Source of the DNA: Pyronema omphalodes
Taxonomy: Eukaryota > Ascomycota > Pezizomycetes > Pezizales > Pyronemataceae
Length of the DNA stretch: 64,000 nucleotides
Reading direction: 5' to 3'
Assembly (NCBI GenBank): GCA_024516155.1
Contig: JAJJXM010000106.1
Coordinates: 40,805 to 104,804 of the forward strand
Positions within the stretch are counted from its first letter, which is position 1; each line of letters begins with the position of its first letter. Under the pieces are notes generated by a model. The model was not told where the DNA came from, did no database searches, and saw only the letters and a list, made by a program, of their open reading frames with translations. Positions 19,346 through 30,075 of the stretch are shown here, piece by piece. The translations under genes and the position numbers were made by a program.

Positions 19346-20462
19346 CCCGTTTCAGTTGTTCGAATGCTGATTTAGCCGCGTCGTCCCATTTCCATGTTAC
19401 ATCCTTTCTCGTCAGTTTTGTAAGAGGCGCCGTTATTTTGCTAAAATCCCGGATAAACCTCCTATAGAAGTTGGCAAACCCTATGAAACTCTGGATTCCC
19501 TTCATGTTTGTTGGTTCCCTCCATTCTGCCACTGCTTTTACCTTTTCCGGATCCATCCGTATCCCCGTTGGTGATATGATATATCCCAAATACTCCGTCT
19601 CCGTGTTGTGAAACTCGCGTTCTGAGGCCTTGAGCCTCAGCTTTACCTTATCCACCCATTCCAAAACCTTCCTTACATGTTGTTGGTGTTGATGCAGATC
19701 ATCCGAGTAGATGAGGATGTCGTCAAGATATGCCAGACAGAAGATGTCTAGATAGTCGCAGAGGACCTCGTTCATCCACCTCTGGAAGGATGCTGGAGCG
19801 TTGGTAAGACCGAATGGCATGACCAAATACTCGAGAAGACCGTATTTCGTCCGAAAAGCAGTCTTCCATTCGTCCCCCTTCGCAATTCGCAGGTTATCAT
19901 AGGCATCGCGCACGTCGAGTTTCGTGTATATTTTTCCATTGGATAGGCGATCCAATGTTTCCCCTATCAACGGGAGAGGTGTTCTATCCTTCACTGTGAT
20001 TTCCTTGAGTCCCCGATAGTCCACACAGAGTCTCAGTGTGCCATCCTTCTTTTTTACAAAATGTATCGGGGCCCCCGCCGGTGATGTTGAGCGGCGTATC
20101 CATCCCTTCTCCAGACTAGTGTCCAAGTATTCCTTCAACGTCCTCAGCCTTCCCTCGTCCAATGCTCGAAGGGGTTCGAATGGCGGAACCCCTCCCTTCA
20201 CCAACGGAATCCGATGGTTGTGATGGCGGTGTGGGGGTCGTCCCGACAGCTCTTCCTTATCGAATACATGCAAGAAGTCATGATATTCGACTGGAACAAT
20301 ATCACTGTCTGAGCGCGGGGTCGGTTCCTGCCGTTGAGAGTTGGCTGAACCCGGGGATAAGGGCACCTGAACGGAGTTATACTGAACGTCCTGTGGCGAT
20401 CCCATGGCGGCGTAAGCGATCCAGTCGAAGGTTCCTCCCCGTTCCTCGTCATCTTCCTCCTC
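19346..20462 (-). pseudogene. Gypsy-1 reverse transcriptase
   Basis: The protein reads from EYHDFLHVFDKEELSGRPPH through the RT: GWIRRSTSPAGAPIHFVKKK, LRLCVDYRGLKEITVKDRTP, YTKLDVRDAYDNLRI (first Asp), YLVMPFGLTNAPASFQRWMN and CLAYLDDILIYSDD (Asp pair), then GFANFYRRFIRDFSKITAPL. It ends at AFEQLKR, where LINE-A A2 was inserted. Upstream it is cut by the hAT element at 20463. The sequence fits the Ty3/Gypsy chromovirus type common in fungi. All catalytic residues of the RT are present, but the gene is in four pieces. Confidence 0.93.
20455..20462. repeat. Target-site duplication of hAT, left copy (tcctcctc)
   Basis: The 8 bp tcctcctc precede the left terminus and recur at 25317-25324. An 8-bp duplication is diagnostic of hAT insertion. 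Confidence 0.9.
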
Positions 20463-20700
20463 CAAAGCTCCCCACGGTCCGTCCGGTCCAGTCCTGGCTG
20501 CGGACTGGACTGGACTACATATCACAGTCCGGTCCGGCGCTTGGACTGGGACTGGCAGTCATTTCCAAACTGTGGACCGGACCGCCTGTGGGTGACTATA
20601 GGTGACCGCCGGAGCACAACCTATCACTCGCAGGTGACCGTGGGTGACTGCAGGTGACTGCATGTCAGGTTTTGCCCACGCAAAAAATTGCAACAGCAAT
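20463..20700. repeat. hAT left terminal inverted repeat and subterminal motif cluster
   Basis: The first 20-odd bases form the inverted repeat. Up to about 20670 there are repeated ggactggact and ggtgactgcaggtgactg motifs in both orientations. The right end (25150-25316) is the counterpart. Such clusters in hAT elements are transposase-binding sites. The 20700-20857 stretch is AT-rich without other features. Confidence 0.8.
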
Positions 20701-20857
20701 GTGGGTAATATCTAGTGCTATGAACTTTCTTGATGATGATTTTACAGCAGATAAGCAAAATATCACTAAGTTTACAAATTTTCTATGCCTATTTCTGTGA
20801 ATTTTTCGATATTTTCCCTAATATTTCCCATCCATTTCACAACAAAAAATTGCTTCG

Positions 20858-21643
20858 TTATGTAGCTATCGTTGTCTTCGACAGCGCCGAGAGCATATCA
20901 TCGAGGTCACTTAACTGAGTTGATGCTGCGGTAATAAGACCATTTCTTGACCAACTTTTCAGGCATTCCAAAGCACTGATAGCGTCATCACTGAGGCTGC
21001 AGCGGCGGTCGCTAATAGTAAGTTTAGCACCGCTGAAAACACGCTCTGGCTCAGCAGACATCGCCGGTATGGTTAAATATTCCAGCGCCATACGTGCTAG
21101 GTCCTTCCAACGTGCTTCTGAACGCTTAGAAACCCAGTATTGAATGACACTGTTTCCCAAATGATCTTCAAGAGGAGGCTCCCGTTGAAAAGCATCCATA
21201 GCATCCCGAGACTGACTGTCAGAAGACTGTAGCCAGCGCCGTCTGCGTCTCCAACGGGGAAGAGCTGGGTCATCATCATCATCCCCAGCATCCTGCTCAG
21301 CTTGAATTCCTCCCCCTTGCCCTCTATATGATGTCCTCCAAATCTGATTCACCGTGAATTCTGCCCGCTCAATCCAGTCCGGCTTATCTTCCCATTCTTG
21401 TTGAAACCATGCAAGTTTCATTGTAGGATCGAGGGCAACAGCTACTACGTATGCAGGACATCTATCTGTGAGTCCATAATATCTAGTTAAAGTTCCATAA
21501 GTTAGCCCACAAATAACAGAGAAAAGTCTTGCATGAGGGAACAAACTTATCAAGAATATCCCAGGCATTGTTGATCATCGTGATCAGGTGTCCGCTGTTC
21601 CCCTCTACAGAATAGAGTCTCTTCGCATTCTCCAAGTCTGTCA
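20858..21643 (-). pseudogene. hAT transposase, C-terminal part with dimerisation domain
   Basis: Reading from 21643 the protein continues TDLENAKRLYSVEG from the exon before the solo LTR. An intron of 64 bp at 21483-21546 (GTTTGT donor, GCTAAC branch, TAG acceptor) joins AWDILDK to YYGLTDRCPAYVVAVALDP. The hAT dimerisation domain follows: ARMALEYLTIPAMSAEPERV, FSGAKLTISDRRCSL, DAISALECLKSW. The Glu in SAEPERVFSG is the third catalytic residue. The stop is at 20858. The gene is broken by the LTR and by a homopolymer frameshift upstream. Confidence 0.88.
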
Positions 21644-22765
21644 ATAGCTGTCACACCCTAAAATGTGTGAGGATAGAATTGGTATCATATATAACGCAAT
21701 GGAGAATATGGCAAACTCGACAGAGAATGAATAGTCAGATTAGTATCCCGGGCCGGAACCCCCAGAGGAGCTCCGACAAGCCACGTCACGTGATTCGTGA
21801 CTTTCCGATAGGACCTCACGAGGATCCCGGCCCGAGGCGTCGTAACTATTATTCAATGTCAGTTTGGGAGGATTCAGAAGAGAAGAGATTGGGGAACACT
21901 TACCTCATGGGTGTCGACTTACCCTTGAGCAACTACGAACGACGCTGATGGAGAACGAAGACGAAGACGAAAGGACACCTCCTTATACTCGAGGAGTGTC
22001 CGGAAGTTCACGGCTACAAAGGGGTCTGCATCGGAAGAGAGTTCCAAGGATGTGCAGAGCGGTGCGACGAAATCATCCGGTGTTACTTAGTTGGGTGAAT
22101 GGTCAGCCAGGAAGACAAGGCAGAGTCTAGTCGGCAAACAGGAGTGGGGCTATGGACAAGGGTCAAGATTGCTAAGGCATGAGACGACGTCCATAAGCAT
22201 GCAACCCTCTCAAGGAAACTGTTTGGTGGAACCGATATGACGCGCCCTTAGGCTATCGACTACCAACCAAGGAACAGCTCGGCGTTTGCATCCACACCAG
22301 GGTGTGGCTGCGCGCAAGTCCGCGCAGGTGGAGCCATAATGACATCACACAGGAATGTGTCAGAGTGATCCACTCTGGTAGGGCATGGATGCCTTATGAT
22401 GTCAGATTCCTCCATTCGCAATCGAGATTCTCTAGGGAGATCTATGATAGCACGACTCACAAGATAAATGACTCACATGTTATTTGTCAGAGGAGTTCAT
22501 GCATTATGCAGTCAAGCGGGGTTGCCCTCCCATATGACTCATAACCCTGACACCTGATTGGAAGGTGTGGTAGTACAGAGAGGAATGTCAAGGATTAGTC
22601 TGACGATAGCAAGCATCATGCAAGCAAGTAATCAATATGATTACGCACTTCGTATGATGCAATCTATCAGCAGATGCGTCTCAGAAATGACTCTTGTCTT
22701 ATCTCCTAGGCTCAGTTTGGAAATGGGTTCCCTAGGAAGTCTGGGCGAACTTGTAGACGAAAGTC

Positions 22766-22773
22766 TATAAAAG
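22766..22773 (+). promoter_or_regulatory. TATA box of the solo LTR
   Basis: TATAAAAG is followed about 20 bp later by a pyrimidine-rich tract (cttccctctctctcctcc) and a CATCATCAACC region, a typical fungal core promoter layout. It would mark the U3/R boundary about 1.1 kb into the LTR. Confidence 0.65.
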
Positions 22774-22929
22774 AGCCTTTGTCTTCCCTCTCTCTCCTCC
22801 ATCATCAACCACTTGATCCTCTACGCGACGATACCTATTTACACCAACGAATACCTCCGAAGACAACCCTTAAGTTTATTCCGCCTGTGATCGATTAATT
22901 CTCTTCCTAGCTTTATCTTTGGATAAGCT

Positions 22930-23010
22930 CTATTAGTTCTTGGGAACGAAGTGTCTGTCTGTTCTTGGGAACGAAGTGTCTGTCAACACTGAGAACGAAG
23001 CACTAGAGAT
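22930..23010 (+). repeat. Short tandem repeats near the end of the solo LTR
   Basis: The phrase gttcttgggaacgaagtgtc occurs twice in tandem with a ctgt spacer, followed by a weaker third unit (ctgagaacgaagc). They lie in the probable U5 part. Confidence 0.75.
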
Positions 23011-23062
23011 ACAATCGGAAAAGCCTCTGCATAGACGAAGCTGTGCCCAGGTTCACAATAGC

Positions 23063-24900
23063 TCATCCATTGCAGGCAAAATATCTGCAACGTAACCATT
23101 GCAATACTTCTTCTGCAGACGATTTGTCCACATTTTGAATGGCCCCAGTAGTTCCATAACACACCCAATTACCTCCCAATCATCCGGTCTCAATTCGTCA
23201 TGTTGAAGTGCTGCGGCTGACCCATTTCCTTCCCCATTCTCATTCATCCGGATAGCTGTCGCTACAAAATCTTCAATAGCTTCTCTGAGTCGAAAGGCTC
23301 TTTTGATAGCCTCATGATCACTAGACCAGCGAGTTATGTTGCCAACAAACAGGGTGAAAACTGTCTCATTAGGGTCAACTTGCTTAACAAGCCTAGCAAA
23401 GCGTTCCCTCCGCTGTGGGGTTTTCCTGATGTAGTTGCAAATATTATGTAGTTTTCCCAATGGACCCTTCGCCCTCCATTCCAACAACCTTGCTATATTC
23501 TCTGCAGCATCACTGCTTTCCTCATCTGGATGACCCCCGTGTATTTGTGTTTCGAATGCCTCAACATTCTTACCCCAGAGAAATGCCTTTACAGCCAGAT
23601 TCAAGACATGTCCAAAACATCTCAGTCGGTCTTGAACTGGATCAAAGGAGGGATATCCTGCGTCACTAAGCCTCCGTGATGTCTCCCTTAATGCTGTATC
23701 ATTGTTACTAGCATTATCCACATTGAATTTTCCTACAACATGATGGATCTCATATTCATCCAATGTAGTCCAGAAATGTTCGGCTTGATTGATACCACTA
23801 TGTTCACCTTGGAAACGATGAAGGGATAGGAGGGCTGTGTGTAGAGTTCCTTGAGGGTCAAGCCAATGAGCCACAATTGCCTGATAAGCATTGTGGTTGG
23901 GTCCACTCCACATATCAAAGCTGAAATGGATATTGACCTCAGATTTTCTGAGTGTAGCCTTCACCTCAGCCTTCATATGGTTGTAGAGGGTGAGAATATA
24001 TCGTTGGATGGTATCACCGCTTCGGGCTAGGGTTCCTTCGATTGCAGTATAATCCTCTTTCTAATTCAAATTATCCATTAGTCCACAGTATAATCATTAA
24101 GGATTGAGTGGAAACTAGATTGGATATTATGATGGTATAGATGGCAGGAGTTCACTCACGATTGCAGCGCAATATGTCGACAACCTGCTAAATGAACGAG
24201 TCTCACAGGCCCGGAAGCTGATATTTTCCTCATAAACCCAGGTTGCTAGACATAGTTGAAATATGTCTGCATTGAATTGCAATTTCGGTTTTTTTTTCCC
24301 CAAAGGCAGCAGCAATTGTCTGTTGATGATGAGAAGATGATTTAGGACGGACAGGACCATCAGGCCCAATACGATGGGTTTCAAGCAGGTGAAGGTGTGG
24401 AGTTTTGGTAGAAGTTATTGCAAATGTTACTGCAGTTTTTTCATTGGGGCCTATATTTTGTCAGCGGAAGGGAGATATGCTGAGGGAATAAAATAACCTA
24501 CAACGATTACAACGCCATCTGGATTGCCCTGCAACTTGTACCTCACAACCATTCTGTGGCAGCAAATATGGCTCTTCTGTGACTTTCTCTTCCTGAGGAA
24601 AATATTTGGGACCCTGACTTCCTCACTACAATCCACTTCAACCGGATTGCTGTCGACAGTGGGGGTGAATAGATTGCTATCGAGTGTTGAGAGTCCAGAG
24701 GAGAGAGTGCTAGGAATTGTTGAGAGACCGGAGGAGACTGTGCTTTGGCTTTCACAGACATCTTGCTCACTAGCTAAAGACACCTGCGAGGACGAGAAAT
24801 ATTGGGAGCTGGGAATATCTATGTTTGCAGAATGATAGATGTAGCAAGAGGTGCTGTCAGTAAAAAAGGACAACTGCAAGGAGGTTTAAATAGGGAGATT
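23063..24900 (-). pseudogene. hAT transposase, zinc-finger and catalytic exons
   Basis: The exon ending at 24502 gives a BED-like WRCNRC. An intron at 24451-24501 (GTAGGT, GCTGAC, TATAG) joins it to PNEKTAVTFA. Next comes QFNADIFQLCLATWVYEENI. An A9 run (about 24294-24302) puts this exon out of frame by one base. A second intron at 24061-24159 (GTGAGT...TTAG) joins STYCAAI to KEDYTAIEGT. The catalytic part has FSFDMWSGPNHNAYQAIVAH (first Asp), GKFNVDNASNND (second Asp), RLRCFGHVLNLAV (C-x2-H) and TRWSSDHEAI (RW motif). It ends at PAMDELL where the LTR inserts. The N-terminal start is unclear. Confidence 0.85.
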
Positions 24901-25139
24901 TTCACCGTACCGGACAAAGAGGGAAAATAGTAAGCGGTTGTAGTCGGAGGAATGATTGCAAAAACTTTCCTTGTGGAGGTCTGGAGGATCGGGTGGCCTA
25001 CCGAGCGTGGCGGAACATCTGCCAGGAGAAACAAATTTTTTCGGTGGAGGGAGGTGGCTCCACCATTGAGCGGCAAGCGGCAATTCTGTGGCTCAGCTTG
25101 CTTTATGAGCGTTCCCTCCTTGTTTTGATTCACTAGTGC

Positions 25140-25316
25140 CTGGCTTTAAGCGAAAACCCGCGGTCCGGCAGTCACCTGCGGTCCGGTCCAGTCTTTTTTT
25201 CCTTGAGACCTGGACTGGACTACATAGCCGCAGTCCTTGAAAACATTGGACTGGACTGGACTACACTACGTAGTCCGGTCCAGTCCGCAGTCCTGGACGG
25301 ACCGTGGGGAGCTCTG
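25140..25316. repeat. hAT right terminal inverted repeat and subterminal motifs
   Basis: This contains gtccggtccag and ttggactggactggactac motifs and ends in the inverted repeat accgtggggagctctg. It mirrors the left end and is followed by tcctcctc at 25317-25324. The stretch 24900-25140 before it shows no gene I can support. Confidence 0.85.
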
Positions 25317-25324
25317 TCCTCCTC

Positions 25325-25690
25325 TTCCTCGTCTCCATAGGCCTGCATTCGAAAAGGATCCTTTTCTGCACCATCCCGGATCCGTTTTCGTTCCTCCTTT
25401 TCTTCTTCCCCTCCTTCGGGCTGCATTCGAAAAGGATCATCTTGTGCAGCATCCCGGAACTCTTTCGGTTCCTCCTCTTTTCCATTCTTTCCCTCGGTCT
25501 GCATTCGAAAAGGATCATTTTGTTCGTTGATGTGGATCTCTTTTCCTTCCTCCTCCTCCTGGTCCTTCACGACACTCATTCGAAAAGGATCATTTTGTCT
25601 GTCTTCCCAGGTCCCTTGTAGCTCCTCTTCCTCTTCGTCCCTTCCCATGTCCTCCTCAAACCCCCTTCGAAAAGGATCATCTTGTGCTCT
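25325..25690 (-). repeat. Imperfect tandem repeats encoding DPFRM units in the Gypsy-1 linker
   Basis: Five units of about 78-85 bp each contain attcgaaaaggatca/c (around 25347, 25428, 25503, 25578, 25664). On the sense strand they encode acidic spacers that each end in NDPFRM, DDPFRM or KDPFRM. The motif resembles the Gag N-terminus of the same element (DPFRLQEL at about 27497). The array lies between protease and RT. I know no Gypsy family with such a repeat, and the function is unknown. Confidence 0.75.
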
Positions 25691-25902
25691 GTCTTGGACC
25701 CTTCCTTGTTGCTCCTCTTCCCCCTCTTTTTCCTGGTTCCTTTTGATCCTTCTTCGCCACAGATCAGCTTCTCGTTTCTTTTTTCTCGTTCGATCGCCCC
25801 AGGTTTCGTTCCTTTCTTCCCATCTTGCTTCGCATATTCTTTCTTCCCTGGCTGCGGCCTGCGCAGCGTCCAGTTGATATTATTGAATAGCGTCGTCTTC
25901 CG
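25691..25902 (-). other. Gypsy-1 linker between protease and DPFRM repeats
   Basis: This is coding-like on the minus strand (charged, Arg- and Glu-rich, with a cluster of Arg codons). It has no recognisable domain. It connects the protease end to the repeat array. Confidence 0.5.
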
Positions 25903-26420
25903 TTACCATGGTCGCGTGGCTGACGTCAAGGTCCCTAGGCACCTCTTGGCGCAACGCGTCGAGTCGAACATAACTCTTCCCTCGTTCCAGTCGATACTGG
26001 GGTTGTGCGTCCGGAGCCATGGAAGCCCCACAATGATAGGTGAGTTTCCGATCATGATACAATGCAGTCGGATATCCTCCTGATGGTTGTTGATCTGTAA
26101 TCTCACCATAGCTTCGTGGGTGACTGGTCCACTAGCTATCTCTCGTCCGTCCACTACCAACACCCTTTGTGGGACGTCCTTCTTCTTCAACGGAATCCCC
26201 ACCCTTGCCGCATATTCTTTATCGATGAAGTTCCCCGTCGCTCCACAGTCCACCATGGCCGTCGTGGTGTGTTCTCGGTTATCTTTTCCTTCTATTACTA
26301 CTTGAATATGATCTATGCATCTCGTCGGTATGGCCCTACGCTCGACATCATGTAGGCTGGTTCCGGATTTTCTGGTTCGGCGGAACTCTGCGTCCCCAGG
26401 AGTCCATCTTGTTGTTTTAC
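25903..26420 (-). pseudogene. Gypsy-1 aspartic protease
   Basis: The retropepsin active site is AMVDCGATGNFIDKEYAARV, where DCGA replaces the usual DSGA. Flap and C-terminal motifs follow (VLVVDGREIASGPV, MIGNSPIIVGLPWL). The frame differs from that of Gag, which ends at 26417, so expression would need a frameshift, or an indel has occurred. The stop is at 25903. DCGA is found in some active fungal Gypsy elements, so the Cys alone is not proof of inactivity. Confidence 0.85.
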
Positions 26421-27499
26421 TCCTGGGGATCCTCTTTTCCCGTTCTTTCTTCGACTTGTTCCGCGTCAATGTTGGCTTCTGCCGCCCGGTACGTTCTTCG
26501 TTCCCCCATTGGTTTCTTGTGGGGACATTTTGCGGCGTAGTGGCCCGTTTTTCCGCAGTTGAAGCATTCATTGTTTTTGCGTCGTATATCTTCCTCGGTC
26601 CTATCCCTAGGCCTGCCCCTCTGAGTGGCATCCAGCTCCATTGGCTCGGATTCCGAGAAAGTCGATCCCTGGTGGCCGTTCTTCGGATGGAAATTCTGGT
26701 ACTGGGGCTCAAATCGTCTTCGCAGAGTCCGGAAATTGAACAGCCGGTTGTCCAACCGAATTGCTTTATTTGCGAAGTCGATTATCTTCGTTGGACGGGT
26801 CTCGAGGATGGCGAGTTGTCTTTGCACGTCCACATGAAGTCCATCGCTGAACTGATCAATATAGATTTCGTCGTTATAACGCCGGTCCGCGATAATTCTC
26901 TGGAACTCGGCCCAGTACGCTGCAGCGGACCGATTTCCCTGACGGACATTCTTGAATTTCCTCCTCGCCACTTCCCTTGAGTCCGCCTCTCCAAATGCTC
27001 TCGAGACGGCAGTCTTGAATGCCTCCCAGGAGGTATACGTGCTTCCTTCCTTCTCGATGGAGGGCTCAATCCATGACCATGCATTTCCCCGACACCGCGA
27101 ACTGGCGTAATGAACCCTCTTAATGTCGCTGTCAGACCGGTTCCGTGCACAGTTGAACTTCAGCTCGCACTGAGTCCGGAAAGCCCGAAGCTTCGTCCTC
27201 TCGCCGTGATATAGTTCGGAGTCCTCGACCTTGGGATTACTGGTCGGGGAGGGCCGATAGGTGAGTTGTTAGAACAGTTGTTGGAGCTGTTCCTGCGTCA
27301 TCACGACCGAGGGTGGTGTCATACCACTCGTTCCTTGTTGGGAGGCCATTAGTGATGCTAGGTCCTCGGGGATCTGTGCTGGTCCCGGTGAATCCGGAGT
27401 CTGCGGGCGGAATCGGTGCTTGGGGGTTACTGGGCTCACTGGACCGGTGGCTTCCCTTTCGATGACCCCGCTCAGCTCCTGCAATCGGAACGGATCCAC
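26417..27499 (-). pseudogene. Gypsy-1 Gag
   Basis: The N-terminus reads DPFRLQELSGVIEREATG and begins with GTG in the context ACCGTGG, probably a mutated ACCATGG start. After about 75 residues the frame stops (27269). The capsid core continues in another frame with KFKNVRQGNRSAAAYWAEFQ, IADRRYNDEIYIDQFSDGLH and ILETRPTKIIDFANKAIRLD. It is followed by a zinc knuckle CFNCGKTGHYAAKC and the stop at 26417. The retrotransposon-Gag fold and single CCHC fit Ty3/Gypsy. The gene is frameshifted. Confidence 0.83.
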
Positions 27500-27824
27500 G
27501 GTACTGGTTGTTTCTTATTTGTTTTCTTGGTTACGTTTGAAGCCCTTCGTGCTTCCTTTAGTTGTATCGGCTGTCGTTCGGAGGACGCAATCACATGTCA
27601 GAATCCGGCTACACACAGTCGACAGGCGATACAACGGTCAGATTGCTATGCAATCGGGTTCGGCTTTGGACTTCTAGGTGAGTTAGTCACGGGCTCAGGC
27701 AGTACTTACCTCGTACACAGGATGTCCCTGCAGCGTTGCCTTTGGTATAATCGTCGAGGGTTGGTCTTGGTGGGAGAATAGATGAGTATTCGGGATGGGT
27801 AAGTAGGTTGGGATGGGCTGGGTT
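27500..27824 (-). other. Gypsy-1 leader region
   Basis: This is non-coding sequence between Gag and the Copia-2 insertion. I could not identify a convincing primer-binding site or LTR end. A gtaagt at 27689-27694 (minus) could be a donor site but has no supported partner. Confidence 0.5.
27820..27824. repeat. Target-site duplication of Copia-2, left copy (gggtt)
   Basis: The bases gggtt precede the left LTR and recur at 33271-33275. Confidence 0.92.
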
Positions 27825-27985
27825 TGTCGAAGGTCTCACAGGCACGAGAAGAAGAAGAAAGTGGAGGTGGGAACCGGATGTATTAACGAGCGTGAAGAGT
27901 CAGACATAGACGGGCAAGCGAGTGCCTATACATAGAGAGTGGTCCACCTCCACCTAAGCACTAGGGCCTTAGGCGCACTTCAACA
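27825..27985 (-). repeat. Copia-2 3' LTR
   Basis: This 161-bp LTR is on the minus strand, with the TG...CA termini. It is preceded on the sense strand by the purine tract at about 27988-27998. Confidence 0.95.
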
Positions 27986-28231
27986 CACCCCCTCGTCTAA
28001 GGACGGGTGCTACAAACATAATAATAAGAAGAAATAACAATCCATCATAACAGAAAACAAGAACAATACCATAGAAAAAGAAAATACCCAATTACCCATA
28101 AAAGAAGAAGTGAAGAAACCCATAAGAAGAACAACCCAAATAAAAACAACACAATTCAATCATCATCATAATCAGCAATCAGCAGCCATACTTCAATCAC
28201 AACACACACTTATTCATTCAAATCAAACCCA

Positions 28232-30075
28232 TTAATCATTATTACCATTCAACGTTTCCATCCCTAAGAGTTTCACGGCCAACGCGTGTGTTGGTCCAGG
28301 GAGCGGTTTAGTGAGGATATCTGCGACATTCTCTTTGGACGCAATGTATTCGAACGATACCGTTCCCTTTCTAGCTTCGTCGATCGAGTGGTGAAACTTC
28401 ACATCGATGTGTTTTGTTTTCGCCTTGATGACGCCGGTCTGGAGGAGGCGAAGTGCTCCCATGTTGTCGCAACGGACCGAGGTCGGCACTTTGTTATCCC
28501 AGGCTTCGGTGTCGTCCATCAATAGGCGGAACCAGATCGCTTCACGGGTCGCATTGCTGCATGCAATGTACTCGGCTTCAAGAGTGGAAAGGGCGATGAC
28601 GGACTGCTTCTTTGAGCTCCAGTGAATCGGCCCGTCCGCTCCTGGCGCAAGGACTACGCACCCCCCGACGCTTTTCCGATCGGCCGTACTGCCGGCCCAG
28701 TCGCTGTCGGAGAAGAGTCGCAAACAGTCCTGCGGTATGTCGTGGTTACGTCTGTAGATAATCGACAAATGTTTCGTACCTTTCAAGTATCGGATAACCC
28801 TTTTGGCAGCGGTCATGTGCATTGCTAGAGGCGACTGATTGTATCGGCTGAGGGCAGTCACGGCGAAGGCGATGTCAGGACGAGTTCCGATTGCTGCGTA
28901 CATCAGTGATCCGACCATTGATAGATACAGGCGTTTTTGCTGTTCATCAGTGGTCTTGTCTTCGCAGTCAGTATTCTCAAGATCAACGTGGATATCCATC
29001 GGGGAAGAGGTGGGTGCGGCCTCAAGAAGACCGTATCTGGCAATCACCCCCTCAATGTAATCCCTCTGCGAGATGGCAATACTTCCGTCAGGCAAATATT
29101 CGAGTTCGAGGCCGAGAAAACGAGTCGCTTTTCCGAGATCTGTCATTTTGAAGCGAGCACTGAGGGCCTTCTTGATGTTGTCGCCCATCCTCTGTTTTGT
29201 CAGATTGAAGATCAAGATATCGTCGACATATAAAAGCAGAAATGCGTCCTTCATGAGGTAGAGGTTGGAGTCGGCGTGTGCTTGTCGGAAACCTTGCGTC
29301 ATGAGGAAGTCATTAATCTGGGCCCACCATAATCGGGGTGCCTGTTTTAGGCCGTACAGGGCTTTCAGCAGGCGAACCGTCGATGTTTTTGATAGGCGTT
29401 TATCGAGCCATTCGATACCGGGAGGCATGGACATGAAAGTCCTGTCGTTGTCAATGGCTGGATTGAGGAAGGCCGTGACGACATCCATTTGGTCGACTGA
29501 CCACCCCCTGGTTGCAGATAAGCTTAGCAGGTAACGTAGAGTACTTAGCTTGGAGACAGGTGCATATGTCTCATCATAATCAATTCCCGGAACTTGTTCA
29601 TAACCCTTTATAACCAGTCGGGCCTTGAACTTTGTGCTGCCGTCAATGTTGCGTTTGGTTTTGTAAATCCATCGACACTTCAAGGGCTTGCATCCAAAGG
29701 GGACAGTGATGCCGCTGTAGGATGTTCGATTGTCGAATGCATCAGGCAATGACACTGGTCGGAGAGGTTCTGCATTGTCACTTGATTTGAAGGCCTGGAA
29801 GGTTTCGTTTATCAGTAAAGAGTTCCATTCTTCTTGCATCGCAGTTCTCCAGTTGTCCCGGTCAGCGTTCTTCATTGCTGCGGTGTAAGAGGTCGGGTCG
29901 CCGTCAAGTAGATCAGGACCTATGGCCTCGTCGGGATCGTCTATAGTTGCTTTGGCGAGAAAGGCCGAGGCCAGGGCGTCGTCAATATCAATGTCTTCGT
30001 AGCGGGACTTGTTTAGTCTGTTGGCCTTCAGTCGCTCGTCGCGTAGGGACAGTGAATTCATGGCATTGGAGGCAT
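28232..30075 (-). CDS. pol: Copia-2 Pol exon 2: reverse transcriptase and RNase H
   Basis: This is open from the acceptor at 30075 to 28232, with a possible internal start at 30061. The RT motifs are KARLVIKGYEQVPGIDYDET, VDQMDVVTAFLN, ALYGLKQAPRLWW and YVDDILIF. The RNase H has SDSDWAGS, STLEAEYIA and RCDNMGALRLL, and the chain ends in ADILTKPLPG. All catalytic residues and the conserved YGLKQAPR are intact. Splicing of 30076-30469 would fuse it to integrase. Confidence 0.94.

Larger units (their letters stand above)
21649..23057 (+). mobile_element. Solo LTR of a Gypsy-type element
   Basis: The 1,409-bp unit begins TGTCACACCC and ends GTTCACA, flanked by atagc duplications (21644-21648 and 23058-23062). 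It has no coding capacity for gag or pol. TGTCACACCC is a frequent start of Gypsy LTRs. It carries a TATA box and a pyrimidine-rich initiator region at the expected place near its end. It splits the hAT transposase between MDELL and TDLENAK. I see no second LTR within it, so loss of the interior by LTR-LTR recombination is the simplest reading. Confidence 0.8.
20463..25316 (-). mobile_element. hAT DNA transposon with nested solo LTR
   Basis: The 4.85-kb element has terminal inverted repeats (left CAAAGCTCCCCACGGTCCGT, right complement CAGAGCTCCCCACGGTCCGT), which match the CAGNG-type hAT ends. The 8-bp duplications are tcctcctc. Both subterminal regions are filled with gtccagtccag / ggactggac and tgcaggtgactg motifs, the likely transposase-binding sites. 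The transposase is on the minus strand with several introns. A 1.4-kb solo LTR splits the last exons. It lies in the linker of Gypsy-1. Confidence 0.93.

Noticed and set aside
24819..25133. Extra hAT gene upstream of the transposase
   Set aside because: No domain, no codon-like conservation, and it overlaps the subterminal region.
25237..25530. Plus-strand repetitive protein (FEKDPF, FEKDHL)
   Set aside because: This is the antisense of the DPFRM repeats. Gag, protease and RT of Gypsy-1 all lie on the minus strand.
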